NCBI RefSeq assembly: GCF_954871325.1
Contig: NC_088775.1
Coordinates: 65,015,561-65,079,560, forward strand
Length of the DNA stretch: 64,000 nucleotides
Direction: 5' to 3'
Source: Gordionus sp. m RMFG-2023
Lineage: Eukaryota > Nematomorpha > Gordioida > Chordodea > Parachordodidae
The notes beneath the pieces were generated by a model, which worked only from the letters and a program-made list of their open reading frames with translations, was not told the DNA's origin and did not search any database. Of this stretch, positions 54,612 through 64,000 are shown piece by piece. Every line of letters starts with the position of its first letter. Position 1 is the stretch's first letter. The translations under genes were made by a program, and so were the position numbers.

Positions 54612-54941
54612 TTAAGGAAAATGTATCAATAAATGTTTTATTATTAGTTGCATATCTAAAGTTATATAAAATTTTTTATTCTCTAAATTATAATTTTTAA
54701 TTATTTTGACAAAGGCTTTAAATATATTTTCACCTGAATGTGTTTCATTTATTGGACTGACATCCAAAATTATGTTATTTATTTTAAAATTATCATCAAT
54801 AAAATGGGATGTTAGCCATAAAAAAGAAACCTGTGTTGGGCCAGTCCAAATGTCAGATGAAAAATTAATCTGACTTTTATATTTAGATATTATTTCCTTT
54901 ACCAATTGTTCTTTTTCTGCAAATGTATTATACATGTGCAA
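54612..54941 (-). pseudogene. hAT family B transposase middle part
   Basis: MYNTFAEKEQLVKEIISKYK, INFSSDIWTGPTQVSFLWLT and SHFIDDNFKINNIILDVSPI. SSDIWTGPTQVSF...TSHFID matches the hAT core, where the Asp of LTxDxWT is catalytic. GENIFKAFVKIIKNYNLENK follows, then ITLDMQLI, where TLDNA is expected. Confidence 0.8.
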
Positions 54942-55116
54942 TTTAAGAGTATTGGAGCATATTGATTTTACAGAACAATCAAGATCACTTATAAAATTTT
55001 TAAAATCATTAGAATTAATAATTTTAAAAGGAATATTATGATTTACAAATAATTTTAATAAATTATCCTAAAAATTAAGTTTTTTTGAAGAATTTGGTGT
55101 AGACTTTAGAAAAATG

Positions 55117-55365
55117 TCAATTTATTATTTTTTTACTAAGGTGTGAATGAAACCTATTATAATGATTAATAAGAGGAGATGTTGTTTTGCCTTTACATTT
55201 TATAATACTCTTACAATGATTGCAATCAGCCTTTTCACTATCTTTAAGGATTTGATATTGATCCCATATGATTGCTCTCTTTTGTGAGGAAATTTTCTCA
55301 TCTTCAACATCAAGCATAATTTCATCAGAAGCATTCTCCTCTAACATAATTAGGCTAGCTAACAA
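55117..55365 (-). pseudogene. BED-finger N-terminus, hAT family B copy 3
   Basis: 82 residues, near-identical to the frame at 47591-47851 (IWDQYQILKDSEKADCNHCK; SPLINHYNRFHSHLSKK). All four metal-binding positions are present. Confidence 0.85.
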
Positions 55366-55761
55366 TAATTATTGTAGAAATGTAATATATTTTTATATAC
55401 CTCTGGTTTGTGTAATTTTTAATATAATTTATTATGAGATTCAAAAAATGTGGCAAATAAAAATTTAAATTTTCACTTCAGAAATTTTTAAATTTGTGCT
55501 AGAATTTTTATAAACACAAACACATCACCTGTCCGATTGGCAGGTCAACAAATAGAAATGACAAATGTTAGATTTTTTAAACAATTTATTAAATATTACG
55601 AATAATTCGTTTTATTCGAATAATTCATTCGTTTTATTCGAATCAAATAAATAATTATTTGTATTTAGATAAAACAAATAATTTATTATTCGTATTCGTA
55701 ATTATTCGATTAGATTCGAATTATTCGAATCGAATTATTTTTGAATAGGCCTAATCTAGAT

Positions 55762-56406
55762 GCAGATACTTTGATATAAGTGTATCTAAATAGATACAGA
55801 TATCGATTATGTACAGCAGATAATTGATGTTTTTAGAAAATGTTTAATAATCAAAAATTTTATGTTTAACTTTAAGTATTATTGCCAATATTCGATATTT
55901 TTAAAAATAATAATAAAAAATATTTGGTATAAAAAAAATGGAAAAAAACGGGCTACACGTTACCCCCAGAAGTAGGCAATGAATAGCGTTCCTTTTCTTC
56001 AATATTAAAAACGACTTTACTTTTTTGACGCTATTATATAGCACTAGTTTTAATATTTAAATTAACTTTTTAAAACGTATTTTCATATTCCAGTATATTT
56101 TTTGAAGTGTATTTAATAAATAATTTATATTTGAATACAATTTTTTCAAAATTTTCTCGCCCTGTTAATAGTGCATCTTCAGAAATAATATTTTACTGTA
56201 AAAGTTACACACCCCTTACTTCCAACCTTTCCTAAACTTACTTTGCAATTAAATTGAAACGATTGGATGATGTTAATTTTCTTTATTTAGTTTCAACAAT
56301 TTCGATACACAAAATATAAAACCAAAATATGAATATTTCATAATAATATATCATGTATAAAAAAAGCTAATTTTATAATCATCAAAATATCAGAAAAAAC
56401 ACAATA
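55762..56406. other. A/T-rich spacer
   Basis: Begins with GTATCTAAATAGATACAGAT words, paired with those near 52500. Otherwise nothing recognised. Confidence 0.45.
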
Positions 56407-56414
56407 ATCTACAA

Positions 56415-57378
56415 TATACCTACAAAAATACGAATCGAATAATTTATTATTCGTATTCGTATGAATAATAAAATGATTATTCGATTCGATTCGAAAATTT
56501 TATTTACCATGAATTAAAAAAGATCTATTATAAAATTTATTTTGTAAAATTTAACTAAGGATAAAGACAAACAAATTTTATTAGTGAGACAAAATAGAAG
56601 CATACATATATATAATATATTTATATACAATATGGAAAAATCAATATAATATTCATATCTATAATGTAGAAGATAAATCTGACAACAGCCAATTTTTCAA
56701 ACATAAAGTTTTTCGGATTGTTTCCTCCTTTAACGACATTCTGTATTTTGTAACCATATGAGCTCCAACAGAAAAGAGTCGCTTACATGGGGTTGAAGAT
56801 CCCTGTATCGACAATATGTCCCTCGCCATTTTAGATAACACGGCATTAGCAATATTTTACAAATAAAGTGGTAAAAACTTTAGGCAAAAAGCCAAATTTA
56901 TGATTTCTCCATCATCAAATGAAAGAGAAATATCAGGTTTGCCCGTCATTCTTGATGTGATGGGATTAACAGTTTATTATAATTGTATATGTTATGTGTT
57001 ATATAAATTACTTTCTTCGTCCATCTCTATCATAAAAGAAATTTCTAAAGTAATGGTCTATTATGAGATAAATTAAAATGGAGTTTCAAAATTTGGCGCA
57101 ATTTTCATTATTCCACTAGGAGATTTTATTAAATTGAAATAATTTCAAATAATTCCTAATAATAATATATGATTTATATATGATTATTTTCCAATATATA
57201 TTAATACTATAAATTATTTTAGTCGAATAATCTCGAATAATTCGATCGAATAATAGATAAAATATTATTCGACGAATAATATATTTTCCTTATTCGAATT
57301 CGATTCGAATAATTGTGTTATTCGTATTCGTAAAATACGAATCGAATATAGAATAACAAATATTTCGTTTTAGGTATA
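56415..57378 (-). mobile_element. hAT element related to family B (short)
   Basis: 964 bp, ends TATACCTACAAAAATACG and the inverse of TATACCTAAAACGAAATA, target duplications ATCTACAA / TTCTACAA (7 of 8) at 56407-56414 and 57379-57386. Both ends are rich in ATTCGAATCGAATA words as in family B. It keeps only the transposase C-terminus (56659-56841). Confidence 0.8.
56659..56841 (-). pseudogene. hAT transposase dimerisation fragment
   Basis: LSKMARDILSIQGSSTPCKR then LFSVGAHMVTKYRMSLKEET. This is diverged from family B (STPCKRLFS instead of STACERLFS). It is the only coding relic in its element. Confidence 0.82.
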
Positions 57379-57748
57379 TTCTACAAGAATTTCTATAATC
57401 AAAATATATCAGGAAAAAAAATCTCATAATTTTTTAATAATGTTATTTTACAATTATAATCGAACACGAATATTTTTTATCACGTGTTCTTCAATGTTAA
57501 TTATAATCCAATCAACCTTATTTAAATCGGTTGATTGGCATTATGTAATATGAATATATATATAAAAATACGACATGCCACCTCTTTATGGGCCTATGGC
57601 ATGCCTATAAAAAATATATATAACATGTACTAATATTATTTATTTATATACAAAAATACAACTATATATTCGCGACTGAGATGTGGTGAAAAAAAAAAAT
57701 AAGTTAGCTTACTTTAATGCCATAAGAATACAGCCACGAATAATCTCC

Positions 57749-58300
57749 TTAAGCGGACATGGGGTTTCCCCAGAATTCATCAGTACCGACTGGCGGAGGG
57801 ACCTCGGTGGCCAAAGTCGCCACAGCTCTTTGCAGCAGGTCTCCCTCATTCGGACCTCGAGATCCGTTCAGGGGCTGGACACGGGCGTCGTAATTTTGAA
57901 TAGTTGGAGGATGCCGATCGATATTCGTATCAGGCCTTAGGGGAACTGAGGTCGTTGGCTGTCCCGGTCCCATCTCACGGTACGTTCGTTTCCGACCATC
58001 GTTAGTTACCACTCGCGGATTTTCTGACACTACTCCCATTGGCACGCGGACATTCCTGGATGGCAGGGAATACTGATGCCTAAGGTGGCCCTCCTCCTGG
58101 CAGTTGTAGCACCTCTTGCATCGAGCTCCGGGGGTCGGTGGCTGATTTTCATCAACGGGTCTCGCTCCCAATGTCATGCCGTTGTTTTTCCTGATCAAGA
58201 TGACCTGGAGATATTAATCACCCAGGTCTACCAGTCTTGAGGTCGTCTCCATCCGGCAGCACTGAGGATACTTCCTGACAAGTCGTTAATGCGATTACAG
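57749..58300 (-). pseudogene. Gag-like zinc-knuckle fragment in a GC-rich island
   Basis: A 149-residue frame (57749-58198) with RCKRCYNCQEEGHLRHQ, a retroelement-type zinc knuckle, then Pro/Arg-rich sequence. DNA from about 57700 to 58300 is far richer in G+C than anything else in the window and continues as coding-like sequence upstream of the frame. No LTR, pol or target duplication was seen, so it is a lone, broken retroelement piece (family undecided: LTR type or other). The base composition suggests a recent or foreign source. Confidence 0.55.
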
Positions 58301-58694
58301 AAACTTAAGAAATTATTCAGATTTTCTCCCTTAGAATTTGCGAATCATACAGACAATTTATATTAATAAACGAAATTAAAATTTACAAAAATAAAACTTG
58401 ACAATATCAGGGAAATAAATTTTTTTTCTAAGAATTCTCTTTCAGGATAACTTTTTTCTGGGAAATTACCTTCAGCTTACCCATAAATATCATATCACTT
58501 ACCAACCGTGTCCAATGTAATTATTTATATAAAATAATGGAATTTTTACTTTTTATTTCAAATTAGTACACGATATTTATTACGTAATTAGTATTTTTAT
58601 CAAAAATTATTTTTAAAAAGTATTTAGTTACCGTTACATTCTTAAAAAAATAACTAGTTACATTAAATTATTTTAGAATTAAAATAATATAAAC

Positions 58695-59082
58695 TAGTGA
58701 TCTGCATTGGGCCTAATTTTTTAAGCCTGGCCCGAAATATTTTTAAAAAAGTTTTGCTGACCCGACCCAGCACAAATTTATTTAAATATAGAAATTAATT
58801 TTTATAATTATTCAAAATAAATGATATATGTTATGTGGTGTCTAGTTTCTATAAATAAAATCAAATATTTTTATTTTATATTATTAATTCAACATAAATT
58901 TGATAAATTTAGATATATTAAAAAAAATTTCCAAAACCCGACCCAACTTAGCAAATTTTTTAAAAAAATATTAGGTCCCGCCCAGCCCAAACCCGATTTC
59001 TTTTTTAAAATATAGGCCCAAAGTCTGTTTGGATTGGCCCAGGTTTCTGGGTAAGGGCCAGGCCTACTTTTGTAGATCTCTA
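58695..59082. mobile_element. MITE, TIR TAGTGATCTGCA
   Basis: 388 bp. Ends TAGTGATCTGCA and TGTAGATCTCTA (inverse TAGAGATCTACA) with target duplications ATATAAAC / ATATAAGC (7 of 8) at 58687-58694 and 59083-59090. GGCCTGGCCC / GGGCCAGGCC and AACCCGACCCA words fill the ends. hAT-type by duplication length. Open frames across it are chance. Confidence 0.8.
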
Positions 59083-59302
59083 ATATAAGCCAACCCATCA
59101 GCCCAGCATGCAGGATAACATAATAAATTATAGCCCCAGTCTGAGAAAATATTAATGGTATTTTCATCATATTCATATTTTTTTGCCTAATTGAATATAA
59201 CATTCACAGCTATAAAATGAATTAAAAATAAAAAAAATGCTTTATAAAAATCAAGAGGTAATATTTCATATTTGTTTTGGTATAATATTTTATAATAAAT
59301 AG

Positions 59303-59773
59303 CAGGGTTCTGGACCAAAATCATATTTAACAAGTTTGATATGGGTCCAGGTTTAATACTTTTTTAAGGAATGGAATTCAATTAAGGAAAGTCCAGACAA
59401 CCCTAATTCAAATTCGTTCAGGTTTGGTACTAATAGAAATTACACAAACTATTGATAGAGAAGAATGAAGTATGTAAGTTTATTTTGTAAAAAAGTTTTC
59501 AATAGCCATTTGCATTACATTTAAAAATTTAACTAGAAAAAATTTGAAAAAGGTAGAACAATGGTATATTAAAGCAAAACAAATATAAAGCTTGGATATA
59601 AACAAATATTTTATACTTTTGTTCTAAATCAATCATAAAACAATTGACTGAACCTGGTCTAGACTTAGGTTCAAAAGAAAATTGGTTCAGGTTAATAAAT
59701 CTATATATTTAAGGGTTCCTATTTAGTACCGGGTTAAGGATCTTAAACTCAGACCTGGAAGTCCAGAACCCTG
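59303..59773. mobile_element. MITE, TIR CAGGGTTCTGGAC
   Basis: 471 bp with perfect 13-bp inverted ends CAGGGTTCTGGAC and GTCCAGAACCCTG. The flanks ATAAATAG and ATGAGTAG match at 6 of 8, an eroded hAT-type duplication. GGTCCAGG and GGTTCAGGTT words lie inside. No coding content. Confidence 0.8.
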
Positions 59774-59781
59774 ATGAGTAG

Positions 59782-60475
59782 AATTTAATTGATAATCATC
59801 ATTAATTATCAAAGTAAATATTGAATATTTAAATCTATTGCATGACATTAAAATGGAGAATAAAATAAAAGTTTAAGATTTTTATCAATTTTTACATCCA
59901 TAACCCTGTAAAATTCAATTCTTGTTTCTACAGCTTATATTTCATAAAAATTTTACACTAACAAACTATATTAAGGTGTCATATGAATGCTTGAGTCATT
60001 GCTAGGGTTGAAGAATTTGGTTAACCACTCTTGACACAATTTCATCTCATAAAAATAAAATATCAGATAAAACAAAAATTATTTTAGGTAAATAGGAACA
60101 AATGTTTAATATAACATTAATTTTCTTATATAAAAATAAGAAAACATTATATATATTCTTGTTAATATATGGCTATAAGTCTTAATTTTATAATAAATGA
60201 AGATATTTTATCAATTTATTATGCATCTAATTTCGTATCGTCCCGTAGTCTCGAATTATTATTAACTTTTTACGTTTTGTCGCTTTACGAAAAGGTGAAA
60301 AAAGGTGAAATTGAATTTACAAGCTAAATACCATTTTTCAATAATCAACCCAGCATAATACTTTGAGTTTATATAAATAGGAAGTATAAAGGTAACCAAT
60401 TTTTTTTAAACTATTAATTAAATATGACAAGGAGATATTTTATGCTATTATAATTACTTAATTATATTTATATAG
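59782..60475. other. A/T-rich spacer
   Basis: Nothing recognised except AAAAGGTGAAAAAAGGTGAAA near 60291, a short direct repeat. Confidence 0.45.
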
Positions 60476-60652
60476 ATGGCTATGCCTAATCACTTTAAAA
60501 AGCATAAAGACTATAATAGCTTTACTGCTTACTTTACATGCACAAATAAACCATGCCTTGGACGCTGGATTGTTAAGAACAATTTATTTACCATGTCCAA
60601 AGAGTGCACGAGTATATTAATTATAGATAAATTTTATATTAATATATTATAG
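60476..60652 (+). pseudogene. FLYWCH-like exon
   Basis: A 58-residue frame, MAMPNHFKKHKDYNSFTAYF then TCTNKPCLGRWIVKNN. An aromatic stretch then Cys-x5-Cys with R-x-I after it resembles the first half of a FLYWCH finger (YxCxxxxCxARxxxxx). The acceptor-like TATATAG before the ATG and GTATATTAATTATAG after ACGA suggest it may be a spliced exon. Confidence 0.5.
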
Positions 60653-60825
60653 ATGCAATCTGCCTTCAAAAAAATTATTTTTCTGTAGGATGCCAAAGTA
60701 AAACCTATTTATATCATCCTTTAACATTATTTACCTCTTTATTAAAGCTTCCATTTCATATGCAAGTATTGGATGTCAAAGTAATACATTAATTTTATCT
60801 TATTTACAAAATATTACAAATTATT

Positions 60826-61530
60826 CACCATGTAAAATACAATATATTTATTATATCAATTATAAAGCTATTCAAGATGATATTCCTATTCTCACCAAAG
60901 AAGCTGTTGTCAGTGAAAACAATTATGCATCAATTCCATGTAAATATAATATGATTAATACATTTACTATATCAATTATAAAGCTATTCAAGATGATATT
61001 CCTATTCTAACCCAAGAAGCTGTTGTCAGTGAAATCAATTATGCATCAATTCCATGCATATATAATATGATTAATTCATTTACTATATCAATTATAAAGC
61101 TATTCAAGATGATATTCCTATTCTAACCCAAGAAGCTGTTGTCAGTGAAATCAATTATGCATCAATTCCATATATATATAATATGATTAATTAATTTACT
61201 ATATCAATTATAAAGCTATTCAAGATGATATTTCTATTCTAACCCAAGAAGCTGTTGTCAGTGAAATCAATTATGCATCAATTCCATGTATATATATAAT
61301 ATGATTAATACATTTACTATATCAATTATAAAGTTATTCAAGATGATATTCCTATTCTAACCCAAGAAGCTGTTGTCAGTGAAATCAATTATTCATCAAT
61401 TCCATGTATATATAATATGATTAATACATTTACTATATCAATTATAAAGCTATTCAAGATGATATTCCTATTCTAACCCAAGAAGCTGTTGTCAGTGAAA
61501 TCAATTATGCATCAATTCTATGTAAAATTC
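60826..61530. repeat. Tandem array, six units of about 116 bp
   Basis: Each unit has ACTATATCAATTATAAAGCT, ATTCAAGATGATATTCCTAT, CCCAAGAAGCTGTTGTCAGT and GAAATCAATTATGCATCAAT, and units 2 to 6 are almost identical. Unit 1 differs (ACAATATATTTATTATATCA) and its flank matches that after the last unit, which fits local expansion of one genomic segment. In unit 1, AIQDDIPILTKEAVVSENNY is open, but units are not a multiple of three, so the array does not stay in frame. Confidence 0.9.
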
Positions 61531-61649
61531 AATATAAATAATATTCATTATATCAATTTAATTGCAATGACATTCAAAATTTATTTTCTTTTTAAATAGA
61601 TCAATCACCATTCAATTTTCAAGATTTATTTTTTTTAAAAAAATCAATT

Positions 61650-62060
61650 TATAAATTAATAAAATCAAAATATAATAATGACTTTTTATATTCTAATAAG
61701 TATTTGTATATTAATGATAAATTAATATATTATAAATGCCATACAAAACATTGTAAAGGGAGGGGGATTTTAAATACTTATTTTATAATGACACAAAAGC
61801 ATATTGATCATAATGATGAAGAAATATATAATACACTCATCACGATCAATATGCTTAAAACAGAACTTCTGTTAAATAAAAATATTAGTATTAGAAAGAC
61901 ATACAGAAAGGTTATGAGAGACAGAAAACTCGATCCTTTCTGTATGCAAAACCCCAAAACGTTACCTACCTTTTTATCAGTTAAATCCATTATGGGACGT
62001 GTTATTCAATTAACACGACCCCCCCCCCCCTTCCCCTTTCAAATGGCGATATTATATTAA
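61650..62060 (+). pseudogene. FLYWCH finger and N-terminal part of MULE transposase
   Basis: SNKYLYINDKLIYYKCHTKH, CKGRGILNTYFIMTQKHIDH gives Y-x-C-x4-C...H-x2-H, a full FLYWCH finger. The helices LKTELLLNKNISIRKTYRKV and SVKSIMGRVIQL follow. The ATG-started frame is 61704-62060; the finger begins upstream of that ATG (KSIYKLIKSKYNNDFLYSNK). A run of ten or more C near 62020 coincides with the loss of frame. Confidence 0.75.
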
Positions 62061-62163
62061 CCCAAGAGCACACAATTACCATGACTGGAACTAATTTTTT
62101 AGTTCATAGTTGTGATGATAAAAAATTGTTTATATTTTCTACAAGATCTCTTCTTTCACGCCT

Positions 62164-63033
62164 TTGTTTGCTGAAAAAAATTTTTTGGATGGAACTTTTA
62201 ATTCCTCCCCTAAATTATTTTATCAATTTTATACTATTAATATTTTAATTAACCATACCTTAATTGTATGTGTTTATATATTATTACCTAATAAATACAA
62301 AAATACTTATATAAATATGTTTAATTTATTAAAAAATTATTGTTTAACTTTAGGTTTAAATTTTTCCCCAAAATATGCCACCATTGATTTTGAAATTGGC
62401 GTATATTTAGCCTTAAAGAATGTTTTTCCAAACATTCTTGTCAAAGGCTGTTATTTCCATTTTTGTCAATGTATAGTTAGGCGCATTCAGCAATGTGGTC
62501 TGACCATGATAAATATACAAAATAATGATGTAAAAAAATTTTTCCGTATAATTATGGCTATTCCGTTTTTATTAGAGCGGGATGTGCCATATATTATGAA
62601 TGAACTAAAAATACAAGCTGATTCTTTTGGGTTGTATTCTATATACAACTTTTTAGATTATTTTGAAAATACTTGGATTAATAGTAATGCAAGATTTAAC
62701 TACCAAATGTGGAATACATTTGATGTTAGAGGTGAAAGGACAAATAATCATGTTGAAGGTTTCCACAGATCTTTGAAAGAATATTTTCCTTACTCTCATC
62801 CTAACATTTATCTTTTTATTGATACTATAAAAATTATAGAACAGGACATGGACCTTAAATTATTACAATTAGATGATGGAAGGAAAGTTACAGAGAGAAG
62901 AAAAATATATTACAAAATAGACGATAAAATTAGGGAAAATATATTTCTTTATTGTGGGTATATATATACTCCTATGGAATATTTAGAAAAAATATCAAGA
63001 TATTTATATTCAAAAAAATCTAATCACATTTAA
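62164..63033 (+). CDS. MULE transposase catalytic region
   Basis: A 289-residue frame, the longest transposase frame among the plain DNA elements here. FAEKNFLDGTFNSSPKLFYQ carries the first Asp, YATIDFEIGVYLALKNVF the second, KGCYFHFCQCIVRRIQQCGL is the conserved C..H helix, and DVRGERTNNHVEGFHRSL has the catalytic Glu. The C-terminus ends naturally at 63033. About 55 residues of the upstream part (ITMTGTNFLVHSCDDK, IFSTRSLLSR) lie in another frame just before, so an indel separates it from the FLYWCH part unless an intron does. It could be a single intact exon of a recently active element. Confidence 0.82.
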   Translation: MFAEKNFLDGTFNSSPKLFYQFYTINILINHTLIVCVYILLPNKYKNTYINMFNLLKNYCLTLGLNFSPKYATIDFEIGVYLALKNVFPNILVKGCYFHFCQCIVRRIQQCGLTMINIQNNDVKKFFRIIMAIPFLLERDVPYIMNELKIQADSFGLYSIYNFLDYFENTWINSNARFNYQMWNTFDVRGERTNNHVEGFHRSLKEYFPYSHPNIYLFIDTIKIIEQDMDLKLLQLDDGRKVTERRKIYYKIDDKIRENIFLYCGYIYTPMEYLEKISRYLYSKKSNHI

Positions 63034-63482
63034 GTTTTTTTAAAACTACAATGTCTACTTTTGCCATATATTCTTTTTTCACGATTTTTCCTCCGTCATG
63101 TAATTATATTAATTGTTCAATAATTTTCATGTTGTCAATAAAATAACAGCTATTAGTCTAAGTATTTATATTTTATTCGGGTCATACAGAAGTGGTATAT
63201 GCCAATTACAATATTTATGGTCGTTCTTACATTTATAGCCTAATTTTATATTGTATTTATCCACAATTTTTGTGATTTTTTATTTATTTATTAACGTTTT
63301 GTATTGCATTTATGCGCATTTTTTATCCAATTATTTTTTTCTGTATTTAACGTTATTCGAATATTTATACTAAATGATACCCTTATAAATAATGTATTAT
63401 AAGATTATATATTTATTTGTGAAATTAATATTATTTAATAAAATAATATATCCTTTAATGCTAATAAATGTGTAACATTGCA
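63034..63482. other. Spacer after the MULE
   Basis: A/T-rich, no gene or clear inverted terminal repeat. TTTATATTTTATTC and TATTTATCC-like words only. Confidence 0.45.
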
Positions 63483-64000
63483 ATAAGTATTAATCCAACG
63501 ACAAAAAATTTATTCAGGGATTTCCTACTAAGTTAGGTAACTTATATAAATAGAATCTCAAAAAAATTAAAAGATATGAGGAAATCTGATGATTATATAA
63601 ATAAGTATAAATCCAACGATAAAAAATTTATTCAGGGATTTCCTTCTAAGTTAGGTAACTTATATATACTAAGAGAATCTCAAAAAAATTAATAGATATG
63701 AGGAAATCTGATGATTATATAAATAAGTATAAATCCAACGATAAAAAAATTATTCAGGGATTTCCTACTAAGTTAGGTAACTTATATATATTAATAGAAT
63801 CTCAAAAAAATTAATAGATATGAGGAAATCTGATGATTATATAAATAAGTATAAATCCAACGATAAAAAAGTTATTCAGGGATTTCCTACTAAGTTAGGT
63901 AACTTATATATACTAATAGAATCTCAAAAAAATTAATAGATATGAGGAAATCTGATGATTATATAAATAAGTATAAATCCAACGATAAAAAAATTATTCA
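63483..64000. repeat. Tandem array, unit about 122 bp, running off the window
   Basis: Four full units plus part of a fifth. Each has AAGTATAAATCCAACGATAA, TTATTCAGGGATTTCCTAC, TAAGTTAGGTAACTTATATA, AGAATCTCAAAAAAATTAA and GATATGAGGAAATCTGATGA. Units start near 63486, 63602, 63725, 63848 and 63970. Later units differ by only a few bases; the first is shorter and more diverged, marking the array edge. Confidence 0.9.

Larger units (their letters stand above)
53202..55753 (-). mobile_element. hAT family B, copy 3 (fullest copy)
   Basis: 2552 bp, ends TAGGCCTATTCAAAAACG and its inverse, target duplication ATATAGAT / ATCTAGAT (7 of 8) at 53194-53201 and 55754-55761. The minus strand carries, in order, BED finger (55117-55365), middle part (54612-54941), central part (53855-54181) and dimerisation domain (53479-53676). 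Several stops and small frame changes separate them, so it is not active. Confidence 0.92.
60476..63033 (+). mobile_element. FLYWCH-type MULE transposase region
   Basis: Plus-strand transposase in pieces: a FLYWCH-like start (60476-60652), a second FLYWCH finger leading into the N-terminal part (61650-62060), and the catalytic part (62164-63033). A tandem array (60826-61530) lies between the first two. MULE transposons encode a FLYWCH zinc finger that binds terminal repeats followed by a D-D-E transposase. Terminal inverted repeats were not found. At least two frame breaks are visible near 62030-62170. Confidence 0.8.

Noticed and set aside
58821-59203. Frames of 64 and 104 residues on opposite strands
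   Set aside because: They run across the borders of the MITE at 58695-59082, whose inverted ends and duplication explain the sequence better.
60826-64000. CRISPR-like look of the two arrays
   Set aside because: Units are contiguous with no unique spacers, and the context is a eukaryotic transposon; they are plain tandem repeats.

Overview
The window is nuclear DNA from an invertebrate animal with a very A+T-rich genome (well over two thirds A/T by eye). The evidence is one clear animal gene with introns, plus a dense load of eukaryotic transposons: hAT, MULE, a LINE, Gypsy-type LTR elements, MITEs and a possible Helitron-like foldback. I see nothing bacterial and cannot place the organism more closely. 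Stops fit the standard code.

The one recognisable host gene is a SIRT2-type sirtuin deacylase on the minus strand, about 3992 to 26202. I traced eight exons that join in phase and carry the whole catalytic core: NAD-binding GAGIST, the TQNID and EAHGT motifs, two zinc-binding Cys pairs, FFGES and MGTSL. One intron is only 42 bp. Others are 2.2, 6.6 and about 11.3 kb and are filled with mobile DNA. The exon between the two zinc Cys pairs has two in-phase donors, which could give a normal or a greatly enlarged zinc module. The first coding exon was not found. A second, weak host-like candidate is a two-exon MADF-like mini-gene at 43577-43831.

Layout: 1-3991 holds a MITE and degenerate repeats. 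3992-26202 is the sirtuin with, in its introns, a LINE endonuclease scrap (5.3 kb), a 4.5 kb hAT with long inverted arms and a second hAT inside it (6.6-11.1 kb), a decayed LINE (11.9-14.8 kb), a MITE (20.6 kb) and an old LTR remnant containing a hAT that contains another hAT-type element (21.4-24.3 kb). 28.5-38.2 kb holds a MITE, then an old hAT split by a young Gypsy element with indistinguishable LTRs. 38.2-39.5 kb is palindromic and satellite DNA. 40.2-43.0 kb is a minus-strand MULE carrying a MITE. 45.15-48.65 kb is a second MULE carrying a hAT. 49.5-51.0 kb is a large foldback element. 53.2-57.4 kb holds two hAT elements, 57.7-58.3 kb a GC-rich gag-like island, 58.7-59.8 kb two MITEs, and 60.5-63.0 kb a third, FLYWCH-type MULE bracketed by two tandem arrays, the second running off the window.

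Most element borders rest on visible target-site duplications (8 bp for hAT and MITE copies, 5 bp for LTR elements), so insertion order can be read directly. No genes form an operon-like unit. The real theme is one essential gene whose introns act as a landing zone for transposons.
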